From Oscillospiraceae bacterium (GTDB taxonomy: Bacteria > Bacillota > Clostridia > Oscillospirales > CAG-382): a DNA stretch of 64,000 nt. A model generated the notes under the pieces. The model was given only the letters and a program-made list of their open reading frames with translations, was not told where the DNA came from and did not search any database. Below are positions 34,887 to 44,920 of the stretch, in pieces. The stretch lies in assembly GCA_015063885.1 (NCBI GenBank), contig SVTH01000008.1:1-64000 (forward strand), given 5' to 3'. Every line of letters begins with the position of its first letter. Positions within the stretch are counted from its first letter, which is position 1. A program made the translations under genes and the position numbers.

Positions 34887-34889
34887 TGA

Positions 34890-36380
34890 TTATCGATCCT
34901 TTCTTGGATAGTGTGAAAAGAATTCACGGATCTCCGACTCACGGATGCCGTTGTCGGTATCCAGATATTCATAGGGGTATTTGGGGAATGCGATGCGGCA
35001 GATCTCGTCTCTTGCGGGAGAGACCAGCTTGGTGATGGCACCTGCACCGCAGGCGAAGACGGTGGAGTATTCCTCCATCATCAAAACGTTGTAAAGGTTT
35101 TCCGTGCCTTCCTTGGCGTAGCCCACGTTCTCTGCGTTGCCGACGATGTTCTTCTGGCGATAGAGATAATAGGGCTTCCAGCCTGCATCGGAAAGGGTCT
35201 TGCAGGCGTATTCCACGCAATCCCTTGCCAAAACGCCTGCGGGGTCGTAAACTTCCCCGTCGCGGAAGCGCAAGGCGGCGGATTTCTTGACGGAAAGAGT
35301 GTGAACGGTGATGTTCTCAAAGCCCAGCTCCATCACGTCGGAAAGGCTCTTGGCGAAGCTCTCCCGCGTGTCTCCCGGAAGGCCTGCAATAAGGTCTGCA
35401 TTGACGGTATCGAAGCCCATGGCGAGAGCCTTTTCCGCCACGTCAAAGAAATCGGAAACGGTATGCTTTCTGCCGATGGACTTCAGCACCTCGTCGTTGG
35501 TGGTTTGGGGGTTGACGCTGATACGGTCCACGCCGTTTGCTTTCAGGATATGTAGCTTCTCTTCGGTGATGGTGTCCGGTCTGCCAGCCTCGAAGGAGAA
35601 TTCCAGAAGATGCTCCTTGGGGAGGTGCCCGTTCATGCAGGACAGCAGGTCGGCAAGCTGTTCTTCCGTCAGGAAGGAGGGGGTGCCGCCTCCGATATAT
35701 ACGCTCCTCAGCCGCAGACCCAGCTCACGGATGACAGCACAGGTGCTGATCAGATCACGCTTTAACCGTTCCAGGTAGGCGGGGATCAAGGAGAACAGGC
35801 GGGGCGTTGCACAGGAAATAAAGGAGCAATAGTCGCATTTCGTGGGGCAGAACGGGATGGAAAGGTACAATCCGCAGTCAAATTCTCCCACGTCGGAGAG
35901 CATAACGTTTTCGGTCATCGCCGTTTCCACGGCAAGGCGTGCCTTGGAGGGAAGGACATTGTAATCCACGGTAAAGAGTTTTTCCACCGTTTCGGGAGAA
36001 TAACCCCGATCCAGGTAAAATTTTGCACGTTTTACAGGACGAAGCCCCAGGAGATAACCCCAAGGCAGGGGGAATCCCAGCAAAGTCTCTCCTGCTTGGA
36101 GGTAGGCTTTTCCCAATGCAAGGGCGGCGAAATCGCTTTCTGTCATCTCAACTTGGGGGACGTAGCCGTTGGTATCAAAAACACCTTTCGCGGTACGGTC
36201 GCCCAAGGTCAACAGGGTCTCGCAATAGAAGCCGCCTTCCCGCTTTTCCAGCAGGAAAGAGGCTTCTGCAGGGCTTTCGTAACCTTCGTGAAACTTCTCC
36301 CCGGGAAAATACAGGAGGCACAGGGTTTGGAAATAGTAATCGTTGAGATATTCGGTTTTGTTTTGAATGGTGAGTTTCAT
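34890..36380 (-). CDS. hemZ: Radical SAM protein HemZ-like (oxygen-independent coproporphyrinogen oxidase family)
   Basis: The 496-residue protein has an N-terminal domain of about 160 residues. The radical SAM core follows, with the cluster motif CPTKCDYC, and after it a HemN-like C-terminus. The extra N-terminal domain and length point to HemZ. Whether it acts on coproporphyrinogen is not certain, because many HemN-like proteins are heme chaperones and no other heme gene is here. It overlaps dtd by 4 bases. Confidence 0.85.
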   Translation of the reverse strand: MKLTIQNKTEYLNDYYFQTLCLLYFPGEKFHEGYESPAEASFLLEKREGGFYCETLLTLGDRTAKGVFDTNGYVPQVEMTESDFAALALGKAYLQAGETLLGFPLPWGYLLGLRPVKRAKFYLDRGYSPETVEKLFTVDYNVLPSKARLAVETAMTENVMLSDVGEFDCGLYLSIPFCPTKCDYCSFISCATPRLFSLIPAYLERLKRDLISTCAVIRELGLRLRSVYIGGGTPSFLTEEQLADLLSCMNGHLPKEHLLEFSFEAGRPDTITEEKLHILKANGVDRISVNPQTTNDEVLKSIGRKHTVSDFFDVAEKALAMGFDTVNADLIAGLPGDTRESFAKSLSDVMELGFENITVHTLSVKKSAALRFRDGEVYDPAGVLARDCVEYACKTLSDAGWKPYYLYRQKNIVGNAENVGYAKEGTENLYNVLMMEEYSTVFACGAGAITKLVSPARDEICRIAFPKYPYEYLDTDNGIRESEIREFFSHYPRKDR

Positions 36381-36829
36381 TTCTTCAAAAGCTCCGCCGT
36401 GTCGATGATGAGGTTCACAGGGCCGTCAAGATGGGCGAAAATTTGCATATCTGCGCCAAAGATCCCGCGGGAAACGGGGACGGTTTGGGCGACGGCGTCG
36501 CAGAAGGCGTTGTACATAGGCTCTGCCACGGCGGGATGGGCGGCACGGGTGCAATCGGGACGGAACCCTCTTTGGACTCTGCCCAAAAGGGTGAAGTTGG
36601 AAATGATCATGATCTCACCGCCGATATCGGAGGCGGAAAGGGACATCTTCCCTTCCTCGTTCTCAAAGATCCGAAGGCCTGCCAGCTTGGTACTGCCTTT
36701 TTTCAGATCCTCTTCCGTATCTCCCTCCGCAACACCTACGAAGGCCAAAAGGCCTTTCCCGATGCGGGAGACCTCCTTGCCCTCCACCACGCAGGAGGCG
36801 CTGTTAACGCGCTGAACTACGATCTTCAT
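36377..36829 (-). CDS. dtd: D-aminoacyl-tRNA deacylase
   Basis: The 150-residue protein starts MKIVVQRVNSASC and contains the two family motifs, SNFTLLG (usually SQFTLY) and GPVN (usually GPVT). It strips D-amino acids and glycine from mischarged tRNAs. The Q-to-N and T-to-N changes are at motif positions but the cis-proline GP step is intact. It overlaps neither rel nor its RBS; rel ends 2 bases upstream, an order common in Bacillota. Confidence 0.93.
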   Translation of the reverse strand: MKIVVQRVNSASCVVEGKEVSRIGKGLLAFVGVAEGDTEEDLKKGSTKLAGLRIFENEEGKMSLSASDIGGEIMIISNFTLLGRVQRGFRPDCTRAAHPAVAEPMYNAFCDAVAQTVPVSRGIFGADMQIFAHLDGPVNLIIDTAELLKK

Positions 36830-36831
36830 GC

Positions 36832-39033
36832 TTACTGATTTCCTCTTGTGATCTCGTAGACACCCTTGATCTTCCGCAGGGCGCCGATGATGGTATTGGC
36901 ATGGTCCGTATTGCTGCAACGGATGCCGAAATTCAAAACGATGTTGTCGCCGTTTTCCTTGGTGGCAACGGAGGTGATCTCCACCTTCATGTCACGCAGG
37001 AGAATGGAAACGTCAGCGATGATGCTGGGGGTATAGTTGGCGAAAATATTGAGATGGATCTCAAAGCCGCCAAGAGACTTTCTTTCCGCACGGGCGGTCC
37101 AGGAGGCGGTGACCCAACGGTCACGGTCTTCGGCACGCTTCAAGCCGTTCTGGACGTTGATACAATCGTATTTGTGGATGGAAATGCCGTAGCCCTTGGT
37201 GATGAAGCCGATGATGTTGTCGCCCGGCAGGGGGGAACAGCATTTGGCAAACTTCACCGCACAGCCTTCCACGTTATCCACGATCACGCTTTCGGAGGAG
37301 CGCTTGTTCTTACGGTCCTCTCTGGCGGGACGCTCGGAGATATCCGGCTTGACGGGAGCGGGCTCCTGCTCCGGAACAACCAGGCGGTTGAATTCTTCCT
37401 TCAGCTTGGTACCAAGCTTCACCACGTCCATGCCGCCGAAGCCGATGCTGTTATACAGGTCGTTTCCTTCGGCAAAGCCCATACGGGAAGCCAGGTTCTG
37501 CATGATCTTATCACGCTGGGCGTCGGTGTAGCGGACGCCGTAGCGCTTGAACTCACGGTCGATCTCCTGCTTGCCCAGCAGGATGTTCTCCTCCCGCATT
37601 TCCTTTTTGAAGAACATGCGGATCTTGTTCCGCGCCTCGCTGGAGCGGACGTAGGTGAGCCAGTCACGGCTGGGACCTTTGGAGTTGGGGTTGGTGAGAA
37701 CCTCCACGATCTGACCGGTTTGGAGCTCGGTATCAATGGGAACGATGTTGCCGTTGACCTTGGCGCCAACCATCTTATTACCCACCCCGGAGTGGATGGC
37801 GTAAGCGAAGTCCACGGGGGTACTGCGGGCGGGAAGGTTGATCACGTCGCCCTTGGGGGTGAACACGAAGATCTCATCCTCGAACAGGTCGATCTTCAAG
37901 GAGTTGAAGAACTCGTCGGGATCTCCACCGTCGCTTTCGGATTCCACCAAAGAGCGGATCCAGCGAAGCTTTTCGTCCAGGCCCTGGGTGGCCTGTTCAC
38001 CGGATTTGTATTTCCAGTGGGCAGCAAGACCGTATTCCGCCACGGCGTGCATTTCCCAGGTACGGATCTGCACCTCGAAGGGGATTCCTCCCGAGCCGAT
38101 GACGGTGGTATGGAGAGAACGGTACAGGTTCTGCTTGGGGGTGGAGATATAATCCTTGAATCTGCCGGGGACGGAATTGAACTTCTCGTGGATGATACCC
38201 AGCACGGTATAGCAATCCAGCTCGGTATCTACCAGCACGCGGAGAGCGTAAAAGTCGTAGATCTCATCGAAGGATTTGCTTTGGTTATACATCTTTTTGT
38301 AGATGCTGTAGATGCTCTTGACGCGCCCCTCCAGGCGGTAATGAACGCCGTAGGAATCCAGGCTCTGAGCGACCATTTTGGTAGCTTGGGTCAGGAAATC
38401 CTTGCTTTCGCCGTAACGCTTTTCCGTATCCTTTTCGATCTCGGCAAAGCCGATGGGATCTAAGTAGGAAAGAGCAAGGGTCTCCAGCTCCAGCTTGATA
38501 CGCTGCATACCGATACGGTGTGCCAATGGTGCGTAAACGTGCATGGTCTCCAAAGCGATGGAACGCTGTTTTTCGGGAGAACGGACGTCCAGGGTGCGCA
38601 TATTGTGGAGACGGTCGGCAAGCTTGACGAAAATGACGCGAAGATCCTTGGACATGGCAAGGAACATCTTTCGCAAATTGCGGATGCTGGCCTCCTGCTT
38701 GGTCTCGAAGGGGATGTTCAGCTTGGTAACGCCGTCCACGATATCCGCAACGTCGTTGCCGAACTGCTTCCGCACGTCCTCCAGGGTCACGCGGTCGGAG
38801 CAATCCTCCACGGTATCGTGCAGGAAGGCGGCGCAGATGGAATCGGTATCCAGCTGGCAGTCGTACACGATGGTGGCGACGGCAATGGGGTGGATGATGT
38901 AATCTTCCCCGGAAATACGCTTCTGGCCGCGGTGCAATTCCTCGGCCAGATAATACGCGCGTTTTATTTTGTCTATGTCGTAACAACCGCTTGCATCACA
39001 ACGGGCAAGCAGCTCGTTTACATCGTATTCCAT
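36832..39033 (-). CDS. rel: Bifunctional (p)ppGpp synthetase/hydrolase (Rel/SpoT family)
   Basis: The 733-residue enzyme has the HD hydrolase domain (H34, HP 48-49, HD 72-73), the synthetase domain (GRVKSIYSIYKKM, YDFYALRVLV, KDYISTPKQNLYRSLH), TGS (IFVFTPKGDVINLP) and a C-terminal ACT domain. It makes and degrades the starvation alarmone. An intact HD motif argues for both activities. It follows recJ by 12 bases. Confidence 0.97.
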   Translation of the reverse strand: MEYDVNELLARCDASGCYDIDKIKRAYYLAEELHRGQKRISGEDYIIHPIAVATIVYDCQLDTDSICAAFLHDTVEDCSDRVTLEDVRKQFGNDVADIVDGVTKLNIPFETKQEASIRNLRKMFLAMSKDLRVIFVKLADRLHNMRTLDVRSPEKQRSIALETMHVYAPLAHRIGMQRIKLELETLALSYLDPIGFAEIEKDTEKRYGESKDFLTQATKMVAQSLDSYGVHYRLEGRVKSIYSIYKKMYNQSKSFDEIYDFYALRVLVDTELDCYTVLGIIHEKFNSVPGRFKDYISTPKQNLYRSLHTTVIGSGGIPFEVQIRTWEMHAVAEYGLAAHWKYKSGEQATQGLDEKLRWIRSLVESESDGGDPDEFFNSLKIDLFEDEIFVFTPKGDVINLPARSTPVDFAYAIHSGVGNKMVGAKVNGNIVPIDTELQTGQIVEVLTNPNSKGPSRDWLTYVRSSEARNKIRMFFKKEMREENILLGKQEIDREFKRYGVRYTDAQRDKIMQNLASRMGFAEGNDLYNSIGFGGMDVVKLGTKLKEEFNRLVVPEQEPAPVKPDISERPAREDRKNKRSSESVIVDNVEGCAVKFAKCCSPLPGDNIIGFITKGYGISIHKYDCINVQNGLKRAEDRDRWVTASWTARAERKSLGGFEIHLNIFANYTPSIIADVSILLRDMKVEITSVATKENGDNIVLNFGIRCSNTDHANTIIGALRKIKGVYEITRGNQ

Positions 39034-39045
39034 AGAAACGGTCCT

Positions 39046-41142
39046 TTATACTTGGCGGTGGTTCCCCCGGATCATTTGCAGGATAGGAGACTGGTCCAGG
39101 TTGACCTTTTTGCCCACGGGAAGGATGCTGACCTCGGCTACCTTGCCGCCGTCGCTGTAGGTGCGGCTGATCAAGCCTTCGTCGGCAAGGACGTCCAGAA
39201 TGATCTTGAAGCTGCAGTAGGAGATATGGATATTCTCCTGCTCCAAGGCACGGCAGGTGGCGGCGATGGCCATATGCTTGCTGCTTTCCAGAACGTCGCG
39301 CTTTAAGAACTTGTATGCGTCTCTGAAGCCTGCCAGGGTGGGAACGTCGTTACGGGAGACGTCGCTGTGATCGGCAGGATCGATGAGACGGCGGTAGGTC
39401 TGCTCACCCTCGGCGGTGTCTTCGCTTTCGATATCGGAAAGGCGAAGGGCCTTGATGGTGACCTGAGGAGTGCACTGACCCATGTACTCGTTGATGTCGG
39501 CGGTGAAGACCACGTCGCAGATATTGCCCTCGCTGAGCTTGAGGTCGGCGGGTACGGAGAACCAGATGGCGCCCACTTCGCTGCCGCCGAACTTATGATC
39601 GTGGGGACGGAGCTTGAACTTCAGATGCTTGCCGCCGGAAAGGTATACCAGATCCGTGACGGCAACACGCTTCATCATCAGCACAGGCTGGAGATTCTGC
39701 AAGCCGAAGGGCTCCATGGTCTGCATCTCACGGATGCCTTCCAGCGTGATATCGGAGAAATCAACCTTGCACTCGATCTCCAAAGGCAAGGAGGAATCGG
39801 TCTTGACCAGATACTGCTTGGCGTACTCGTTGATCCGCTTGCGGAAGTCGTCGATACGGTCCTTGGAAACGGAAAGTCCTGCGGCAAGCTCGTGGCCGCC
39901 GTACTCGGATAGCAGGTCCGCACAGGAACCCAGGGCATCCATCAGAGAGAAGCCCTTGATGCTTCTGCCGGAGCCCTTTGCCACTTCCCCGTCGTAGGAG
40001 AAGAGGATGCAGGGCAGAGAGAACTTCTCGGCGATCTTGGAAGCGACCACACCGATAACACCCTGGTGCCAGCCCTCGGAGCCTAAAACGAAGAAGCAAT
40101 CGTCCTTACAGGAGCGGCTGATCTGCTCAAGGGCCTGCTCGTAAATCTCCTGCTCCATTGCCTGGCGGAGCTTATTGGTCTCGCAAAGCTCCCCTGCAAT
40201 GCGGTCGGCCACCTGCTCGTCCTTGGTGACCAGCAGTTCCACCGCACGGGATGCGGAAGCGATTCTGCCTGCGGCGTTGATACGGGGCGCCAGCACGTAG
40301 CCCACAGTGGAGGAGGTGACCTTCTTCACCTGTCTGCCGTGCTTGATGATGCCCGCATGGCGCATCAGAGCGAGAATACCGGGAGAACGGACGGATTCCA
40401 GCTTTTTCAGACCCATGGCGGCGATGCGACGGTTTTCGTCGATAATCGGCATGACGTCCGCAATGGTACCGATGGCAACGATATCCGCATAACGGTCGCA
40501 GATACGCTTGGTGTCTCCGTCAACGGCACACAGCACCTTGAACACCACGCCTACGCCTGCAAGGTTCTTGAAGGGGTAGGGGCAATCCTCACGGTGAGGG
40601 TTTACCACGGCCACCGCATCGGGGATGATCTCTCTGCAGTTGTGGTGATCGGTGATGACCATGTCGATCCCCTGCTCTTTTGCGTACAGGGCCTCGTCGA
40701 TGGCGGTAATACCCGTATCCACGGTAATGATCATATCCACCCTGCCGACCATCCGCTTGATAACGGGCAGGCTGAGGCCGTAGCCCTCGGAGATACGGTC
40801 GGGGATGAAATACTCACACTTCACGCCTCTTGCCGTCAGGTAATCGTACAGCATCATGGTGGAGGTAACGCCGTCTACGTCGTAATCGCCGTAGATGCAG
40901 ACACGCTCCTTGTTCTCGATGGCACGACGGATCCTGGCAACGGCGGGCTCCATATCCTTCAGCAGGTAAGGATCATGGAGAGGGATCTCATCTTTGTTTA
41001 AAAACGCTTTGACTTTATCGGCTGAGTCAAGCCCTCTGTTGGAGAGCAATTTTGCGGTCAGGGGGAAGACGCCCAATTCTGCCTGCAAGCGATTGCAGAC
41101 TGCTTCGTCAACTTCCCGAAGGACCCATTTTCTTTCTGTCAT
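39046..41142 (-). CDS. recJ: Single-stranded-DNA-specific exonuclease RecJ
   Basis: The 698-residue protein has DHH-family motifs GDYDVDG (85-91) and TDHHNC, a DHHA1 domain with GGHELAAG, and an OB-fold C-terminal part. RecJ degrades ssDNA 5' to 3' in recombination and mismatch repair. The start is behind AAAGGAGG. It is the third DHH-family enzyme in the window. Confidence 0.96.
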   Translation of the reverse strand: MTERKWVLREVDEAVCNRLQAELGVFPLTAKLLSNRGLDSADKVKAFLNKDEIPLHDPYLLKDMEPAVARIRRAIENKERVCIYGDYDVDGVTSTMMLYDYLTARGVKCEYFIPDRISEGYGLSLPVIKRMVGRVDMIITVDTGITAIDEALYAKEQGIDMVITDHHNCREIIPDAVAVVNPHREDCPYPFKNLAGVGVVFKVLCAVDGDTKRICDRYADIVAIGTIADVMPIIDENRRIAAMGLKKLESVRSPGILALMRHAGIIKHGRQVKKVTSSTVGYVLAPRINAAGRIASASRAVELLVTKDEQVADRIAGELCETNKLRQAMEQEIYEQALEQISRSCKDDCFFVLGSEGWHQGVIGVVASKIAEKFSLPCILFSYDGEVAKGSGRSIKGFSLMDALGSCADLLSEYGGHELAAGLSVSKDRIDDFRKRINEYAKQYLVKTDSSLPLEIECKVDFSDITLEGIREMQTMEPFGLQNLQPVLMMKRVAVTDLVYLSGGKHLKFKLRPHDHKFGGSEVGAIWFSVPADLKLSEGNICDVVFTADINEYMGQCTPQVTIKALRLSDIESEDTAEGEQTYRRLIDPADHSDVSRNDVPTLAGFRDAYKFLKRDVLESSKHMAIAATCRALEQENIHISYCSFKIILDVLADEGLISRTYSDGGKVAEVSILPVGKKVNLDQSPILQMIRGNHRQV

Positions 41143-41170
41143 TTGACTCCGCCTCCTTTCTAATTTATCA

Positions 41171-42442
41171 TCAGAATAAAATGTTTTCGATGACCTGCAG
41201 AGTCACCGCAACGGGAACGTAATAACCGTTCCCCACCACGCAGATGTTATTATCTCCCGTGGAGATCTCCGCGATGCCCAGATATTCGCCGGACACGGGA
41301 TCTTTTTTGAGGGTATTGTAATTGACCATAACGGTCATCAGCTCGCTGTTGTAAGACGTTACGTCCTGGTAGGTGCCCAGGATACGTACCACCAATCCGG
41401 AGGATGCCTCGGCGTATGCAGAGCCGTCCTCGGGCATACCGTAGATGAAAATACGGTCCGCATCAATGTGCACTTCAGCAAACTTTACGGTAGGCAAGGA
41501 AACGGTATAAGTCAGCTCAGCCTCCCCGTATTCCGCCGTGATCGTGGCAGGGACTTCATTCTCGGTCAGAAGCTCCGAAACGGTCAAGGTGCGGGAATAG
41601 ACACTGTCGGAAATACTGCCGTCGCAGGAAACGTAGAGGGCGTCTATCTTGTTCAGATCGTAAACGGGTCCTTCCAGCGTTACGGTAGCAAGACTGGAGT
41701 TGAAGGTCAGCTCGTTGATATCGTAAAGAGAATCCGGGACGGAAAGCTTGACGGGGACCGTTTTCTTTCCGTGCATGGTAATGGTGACGTTCACCGTGCT
41801 GCGGCTTAAAGTAACGTAAGGGTTTGAGATGGCCGCTTTGGTCTCCACGTCACGGAGTAAAACGGTACCGCTGACGTTGAAGGAGCCGGTGACGATATTG
41901 CCCAAGTCGAAATGGGCGTAGGCCTCCGCTTTGTTGATAATGCTTTCGGGACCGTACACGGTGACCACGTATGCATCCTGCTTCACCTGCCCTACGGTGT
42001 AGGAGGAGGTAAAGGTCTTTTCGATATTCACCTTAATGGTACGGGAGGTGAACACGTCCACGTACAGAGTGACGTTGGGAACGGACACGGACTCCACGGT
42101 GGAGCCGTTGGGTGCCACCACGGTCACGGGGAGGGTGGTCAAGCCCGGTCCGGTCACACCGGAAATATCCACGTATGCGGAAAGGTCCCCCGCATCAACA
42201 TCGGAAAGCACCTGGCGGGTGCCCGCCAAGCGAACGTCCACAGAGAGGGAAAAGCTGTCTCCGTCGGCAACTGTATAGCCGTTGGTGTTCACGCCCATGA
42301 TCTCCACCACCACTCCGTTATAGGTGGCGGTATCCATCTCGGTATCGTAACCGATGGCGTACATCCAAAGCACCAACGCACCGAAGAGAGCGACGGCGAA
42401 GGTAAAGATCTTGCGTTTTCTGCCGATCACTTCGTTATTCAT
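41171..42442 (-). CDS. cdaR: YbbR-domain protein CdaR, regulator of CdaA
   Basis: The 423-residue protein has an N-terminal membrane helix (FTFAVALFGALVLWMYAIG) and an extracellular part made of three or four YbbR domains with the TVxVxG-type strands. CdaR binds the diadenylate cyclase CdaA and modulates c-di-AMP production. The start lies inside cdaA (8-base overlap), showing coupling. Confidence 0.9.
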   Translation of the reverse strand: MNNEVIGRKRKIFTFAVALFGALVLWMYAIGYDTEMDTATYNGVVVEIMGVNTNGYTVADGDSFSLSVDVRLAGTRQVLSDVDAGDLSAYVDISGVTGPGLTTLPVTVVAPNGSTVESVSVPNVTLYVDVFTSRTIKVNIEKTFTSSYTVGQVKQDAYVVTVYGPESIINKAEAYAHFDLGNIVTGSFNVSGTVLLRDVETKAAISNPYVTLSRSTVNVTITMHGKKTVPVKLSVPDSLYDINELTFNSSLATVTLEGPVYDLNKIDALYVSCDGSISDSVYSRTLTVSELLTENEVPATITAEYGEAELTYTVSLPTVKFAEVHIDADRIFIYGMPEDGSAYAEASSGLVVRILGTYQDVTSYNSELMTVMVNYNTLKKDPVSGEYLGIAEISTGDNNICVVGNGYYVPVAVTLQVIENILF

Positions 42443-43313
42443 CGTTCTTTTTGCCTCCCTTCCGAAGGATGGTGCCCTTGAAGCGGTTCACCATCTTATC
42501 CGCAATGGCGTCCTCACGGGAGAGACGGAGATTGAGATAATCCTCCAGGGTACTGCGGTCAAAGCCCCGCTTCAATTCCCCTTCCACAGCTACGGAAATG
42601 ATGCCTGTTTCCTCGGAAACGATGAGCACCACGGCGTCGCTGTTTTCACTCATGCCGATCCCTGCACGGTGGCGGGTACCAAGCTCGCGGATAAGATTCT
42701 CATTGGAGGAAAGGGGCAGGAGACACCCTGCGGCGTGAAGGCGTCCGTCGCTGATGATCACGGCGCCGTCGTGCAGAGGGGATTTGTTGAAGAAGATGTT
42801 TTCCAAGAGGTAAGAGGAAACGTCTGCGTTTACCACCGTACCGGTCTTGGCCTGGTCGCCAAGCTTGGTCTCCCGTTCGAAGACGATCAAGGCGCCGGTT
42901 CTGGTCTTGGAAAAATAGTCTGCGGCGATGCACACCTCGTTCACCACGGAACGGAGAGCGGCATCCTGGTTCTTATCCAGCTTGCCTTTGAAGTTGTGGA
43001 AGGTGGTACCGCCCACTTTTTCCAGGAAGCTTCTCAGCTCGGGCTGGAAAACGACGATGAGGGAAAGGATCCCCACGGAGAAGACGTTGGTGAGGATGAA
43101 GTTCAGGGCCTTCATCTTTGCGACCTCGCTGATCAGCAAAAGGACGATCAAAAGGACCACGCCCACCAGCAGCTTGCCGGCGCGGCGCTTGCGCATAAAC
43201 TGGAAGATGTAATAGAAAACAAACGCCACCAAAAGGATGTCCAGGACATCCACGGCACGAATCGATTTCAATTGTTCTCCCACGTAGCGGAAATAATCTA
43301 AGATCGCAGACAC
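42435..43313 (-). CDS. cdaA: Diadenylate cyclase CdaA
   Basis: GTG at 43313 is used because AGGTGGG lies just upstream. The 292-residue protein has three membrane helices (about 22-90) and the DAC domain with PLHDGA (DGA 182-184), GRL (190-192) and RHR (214-216). It joins two ATP into c-di-AMP, the essential messenger for potassium and osmotic control. It is first in the long operon and next to its regulator. Confidence 0.95.
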   Translation of the reverse strand: MSAILDYFRYVGEQLKSIRAVDVLDILLVAFVFYYIFQFMRKRRAGKLLVGVVLLIVLLLISEVAKMKALNFILTNVFSVGILSLIVVFQPELRSFLEKVGGTTFHNFKGKLDKNQDAALRSVVNEVCIAADYFSKTRTGALIVFERETKLGDQAKTGTVVNADVSSYLLENIFFNKSPLHDGAVIISDGRLHAAGCLLPLSSNENLIRELGTRHRAGIGMSENSDAVVLIVSEETGIISVAVEGELKRGFDRSTLEDYLNLRLSREDAIADKMVNRFKGTILRKGGKKNDE

Positions 43314-43350
43314 TTTCTTCCCACCTTGTAACAAAAGTTATCCGTTTCTC

Positions 43351-43379
43351 ATAATATCATATACAAAAAACGTTGTCAA
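43351..43379 (-). promoter_or_regulatory. Promoter of the cdaA operon
   Basis: TTGACA (43374-43379), 17 bases and TATTAT (43351-43356) on the minus strand lie about 38 bases before the GTG start. Confidence 0.88.
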
Positions 43380-43401
43380 GAATTTCAGCCGGATTTTTGT
43401 G

Positions 43402-44004
43402 TTATTTCAAAAAGAAATCACGTTTTTTCATCAAAAGAGTCAGTGCGTTGCCCCGATGGCTGACGGAATTCTTTTCCGTTCCGCTCAGCTCCGCAAAGGT
43501 CTTGCCGAAGGGCGGATAATAGAACAGCGGATCATAGCCAAAGGTACCGCTTCCCTGCTTTTCTTTCAGGATGCGGCCCTCTGCGGTACCGCGGACGGTG
43601 AGATGCTCTCCGTCCTCCCGGAACACGCATACGGCGCTGACAAAACGGGCGGTGCGCCCTTCCTCGGGGACGCCCTCCAGCTCTGCAAGGAGCTTGGCGT
43701 TGTTGGCGGCGTCGTCTCCGTGGATGCCTGCGTATCTGGCAGAATGCACCCCGGGAGCGCCGTTCAGAGCGTCTACCTCCAAACCGCTGTCGTCGGCAAT
43801 GGCCATACAGCCCGTGGCAAGAGAGACGGTGCGGGCCTTGATCAAAGCGTTTTCCTCAAAGGTAGCGCCGTCCTCCACGATGTCGCCGGAAAAGCCGGAC
43901 TCTCTTAAGGGAATGATCTCCAGAGGGATCTCCGCCTCTCTGAAATAGCGGCGGAACTCCTCCAATTTATGGGCGTTGTCAGATGCCAGGATCACTTTTT
44001 TCAT
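43402..44004 (-). CDS. rdgB: dITP/XTP pyrophosphatase (RdgB/HAM1)
   Basis: The ATG at 44004 gives a 200-residue protein starting MKKVILASDNAHKLEEF with SGFSGDIVEDGATFEENALIKA and DDSGLEVDALNGAPGVHSARYAG. It hydrolyses ITP, dITP and XTP to prevent their incorporation. It is last in the trmH-to-rdgB block, four bases after ftsY. No clear hairpin follows. Confidence 0.96.
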   Translation of the reverse strand: MKKVILASDNAHKLEEFRRYFREAEIPLEIIPLRESGFSGDIVEDGATFEENALIKARTVSLATGCMAIADDSGLEVDALNGAPGVHSARYAGIHGDDAANNAKLLAELEGVPEEGRTARFVSAVCVFREDGEHLTVRGTAEGRILKEKQGSGTFGYDPLFYYPPFGKTFAELSGTEKNSVSHRGNALTLLMKKRDFFLK

Positions 44005-44008
44005 AGCT

Positions 44009-44920
44009 TTAACCTTCGAAAAACGCTTCGATGAACTCGGTGCCATTGAAGGTCTGCAAGTCGTCAATGCCTTCGCCCACGCCGATGAACTTCACGGGGA
44101 TGCCCAGCTCACGCTTGATAGCCAGGACGATGCCGCCCTTGGCGGTGCCGTCCAGCTTGGTGAGCACCAAACCGGTAATATCGGCGGCCTTGCGGAATTC
44201 CTTAGCCTGTACCAATGCGTTCTGACCGGTGGAAGCATCCAGCACCAGCAAGGTATCTCTGGTGGCCTCGGGAAGCTCCCGGGAGATGACGCGGTTGATC
44301 TTGGCAAGCTCGTCGATGAGGTTTTTCTTGTTGTGCAGTCTGCCTGCGGTATCTACGATGAGGACGTCCACACCCTGCTTTCTTGCGGCGCCTGCGGCGT
44401 CAAACACAACGGCTGCAGGGTCTGCCCCCTCTTTCTGCTTGATGAGGGGGACGCCGCTTCTGTTCGCCCAAACCTCCAGCTGTTCGATGGCGGCTGCACG
44501 GAAGGTATCTGCGGCGCAAAGCATGACCTTCTTGCCCTGCTGTTTGAGGCAGTTGGCGATCTTGCCGATGGATGTGGTCTTACCCACGCCGTTGACGCCG
44601 ATGACCAAGATCACCGAAACGCCGCTCTCCCCAAGAGTCAGGGGGGCGCCCTCACCTACCAGCTCCCGCAGGATGGCGCGGAATTCTTCTCTGGCAGGCT
44701 CGGTCTCCTTGATCTTCTTTTCCTTCAGACGCTCTCTCAGGGTGTCTGCGATATACTCGGAGGTGTCTACCCCAACGTCCGCCATGATCAGCAGGTCGGT
44801 AAGCTCCTCGAAAAAGTCGTCGTCCACTTTATCACCGGAGGCAAACAACATATCCACCGGTTTCAAAAGGGCGTCCTTGGTCTTCTTCAGACCGGATTTC
44901 AGTTTATCAAAAAATCCCAT
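44009..44920 (-). CDS. ftsY: Signal recognition particle receptor FtsY
   Basis: The 303-residue protein is the NG core without the acidic A domain. It has GVNGVGKTTSIGK (108-120), DTFRAAAIEQL, VDTAGRLHNK and GTAKGGIVLAI. It docks SRP-ribosome complexes at the membrane. Its ATG overlaps the smc stop (TAATG); smc-ftsY order is conserved. Confidence 0.97.
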   Translation of the reverse strand: MGFFDKLKSGLKKTKDALLKPVDMLFASGDKVDDDFFEELTDLLIMADVGVDTSEYIADTLRERLKEKKIKETEPAREEFRAILRELVGEGAPLTLGESGVSVILVIGVNGVGKTTSIGKIANCLKQQGKKVMLCAADTFRAAAIEQLEVWANRSGVPLIKQKEGADPAAVVFDAAGAARKQGVDVLIVDTAGRLHNKKNLIDELAKINRVISRELPEATRDTLLVLDASTGQNALVQAKEFRKAADITGLVLTKLDGTAKGGIVLAIKRELGIPVKFIGVGEGIDDLQTFNGTEFIEAFFEG

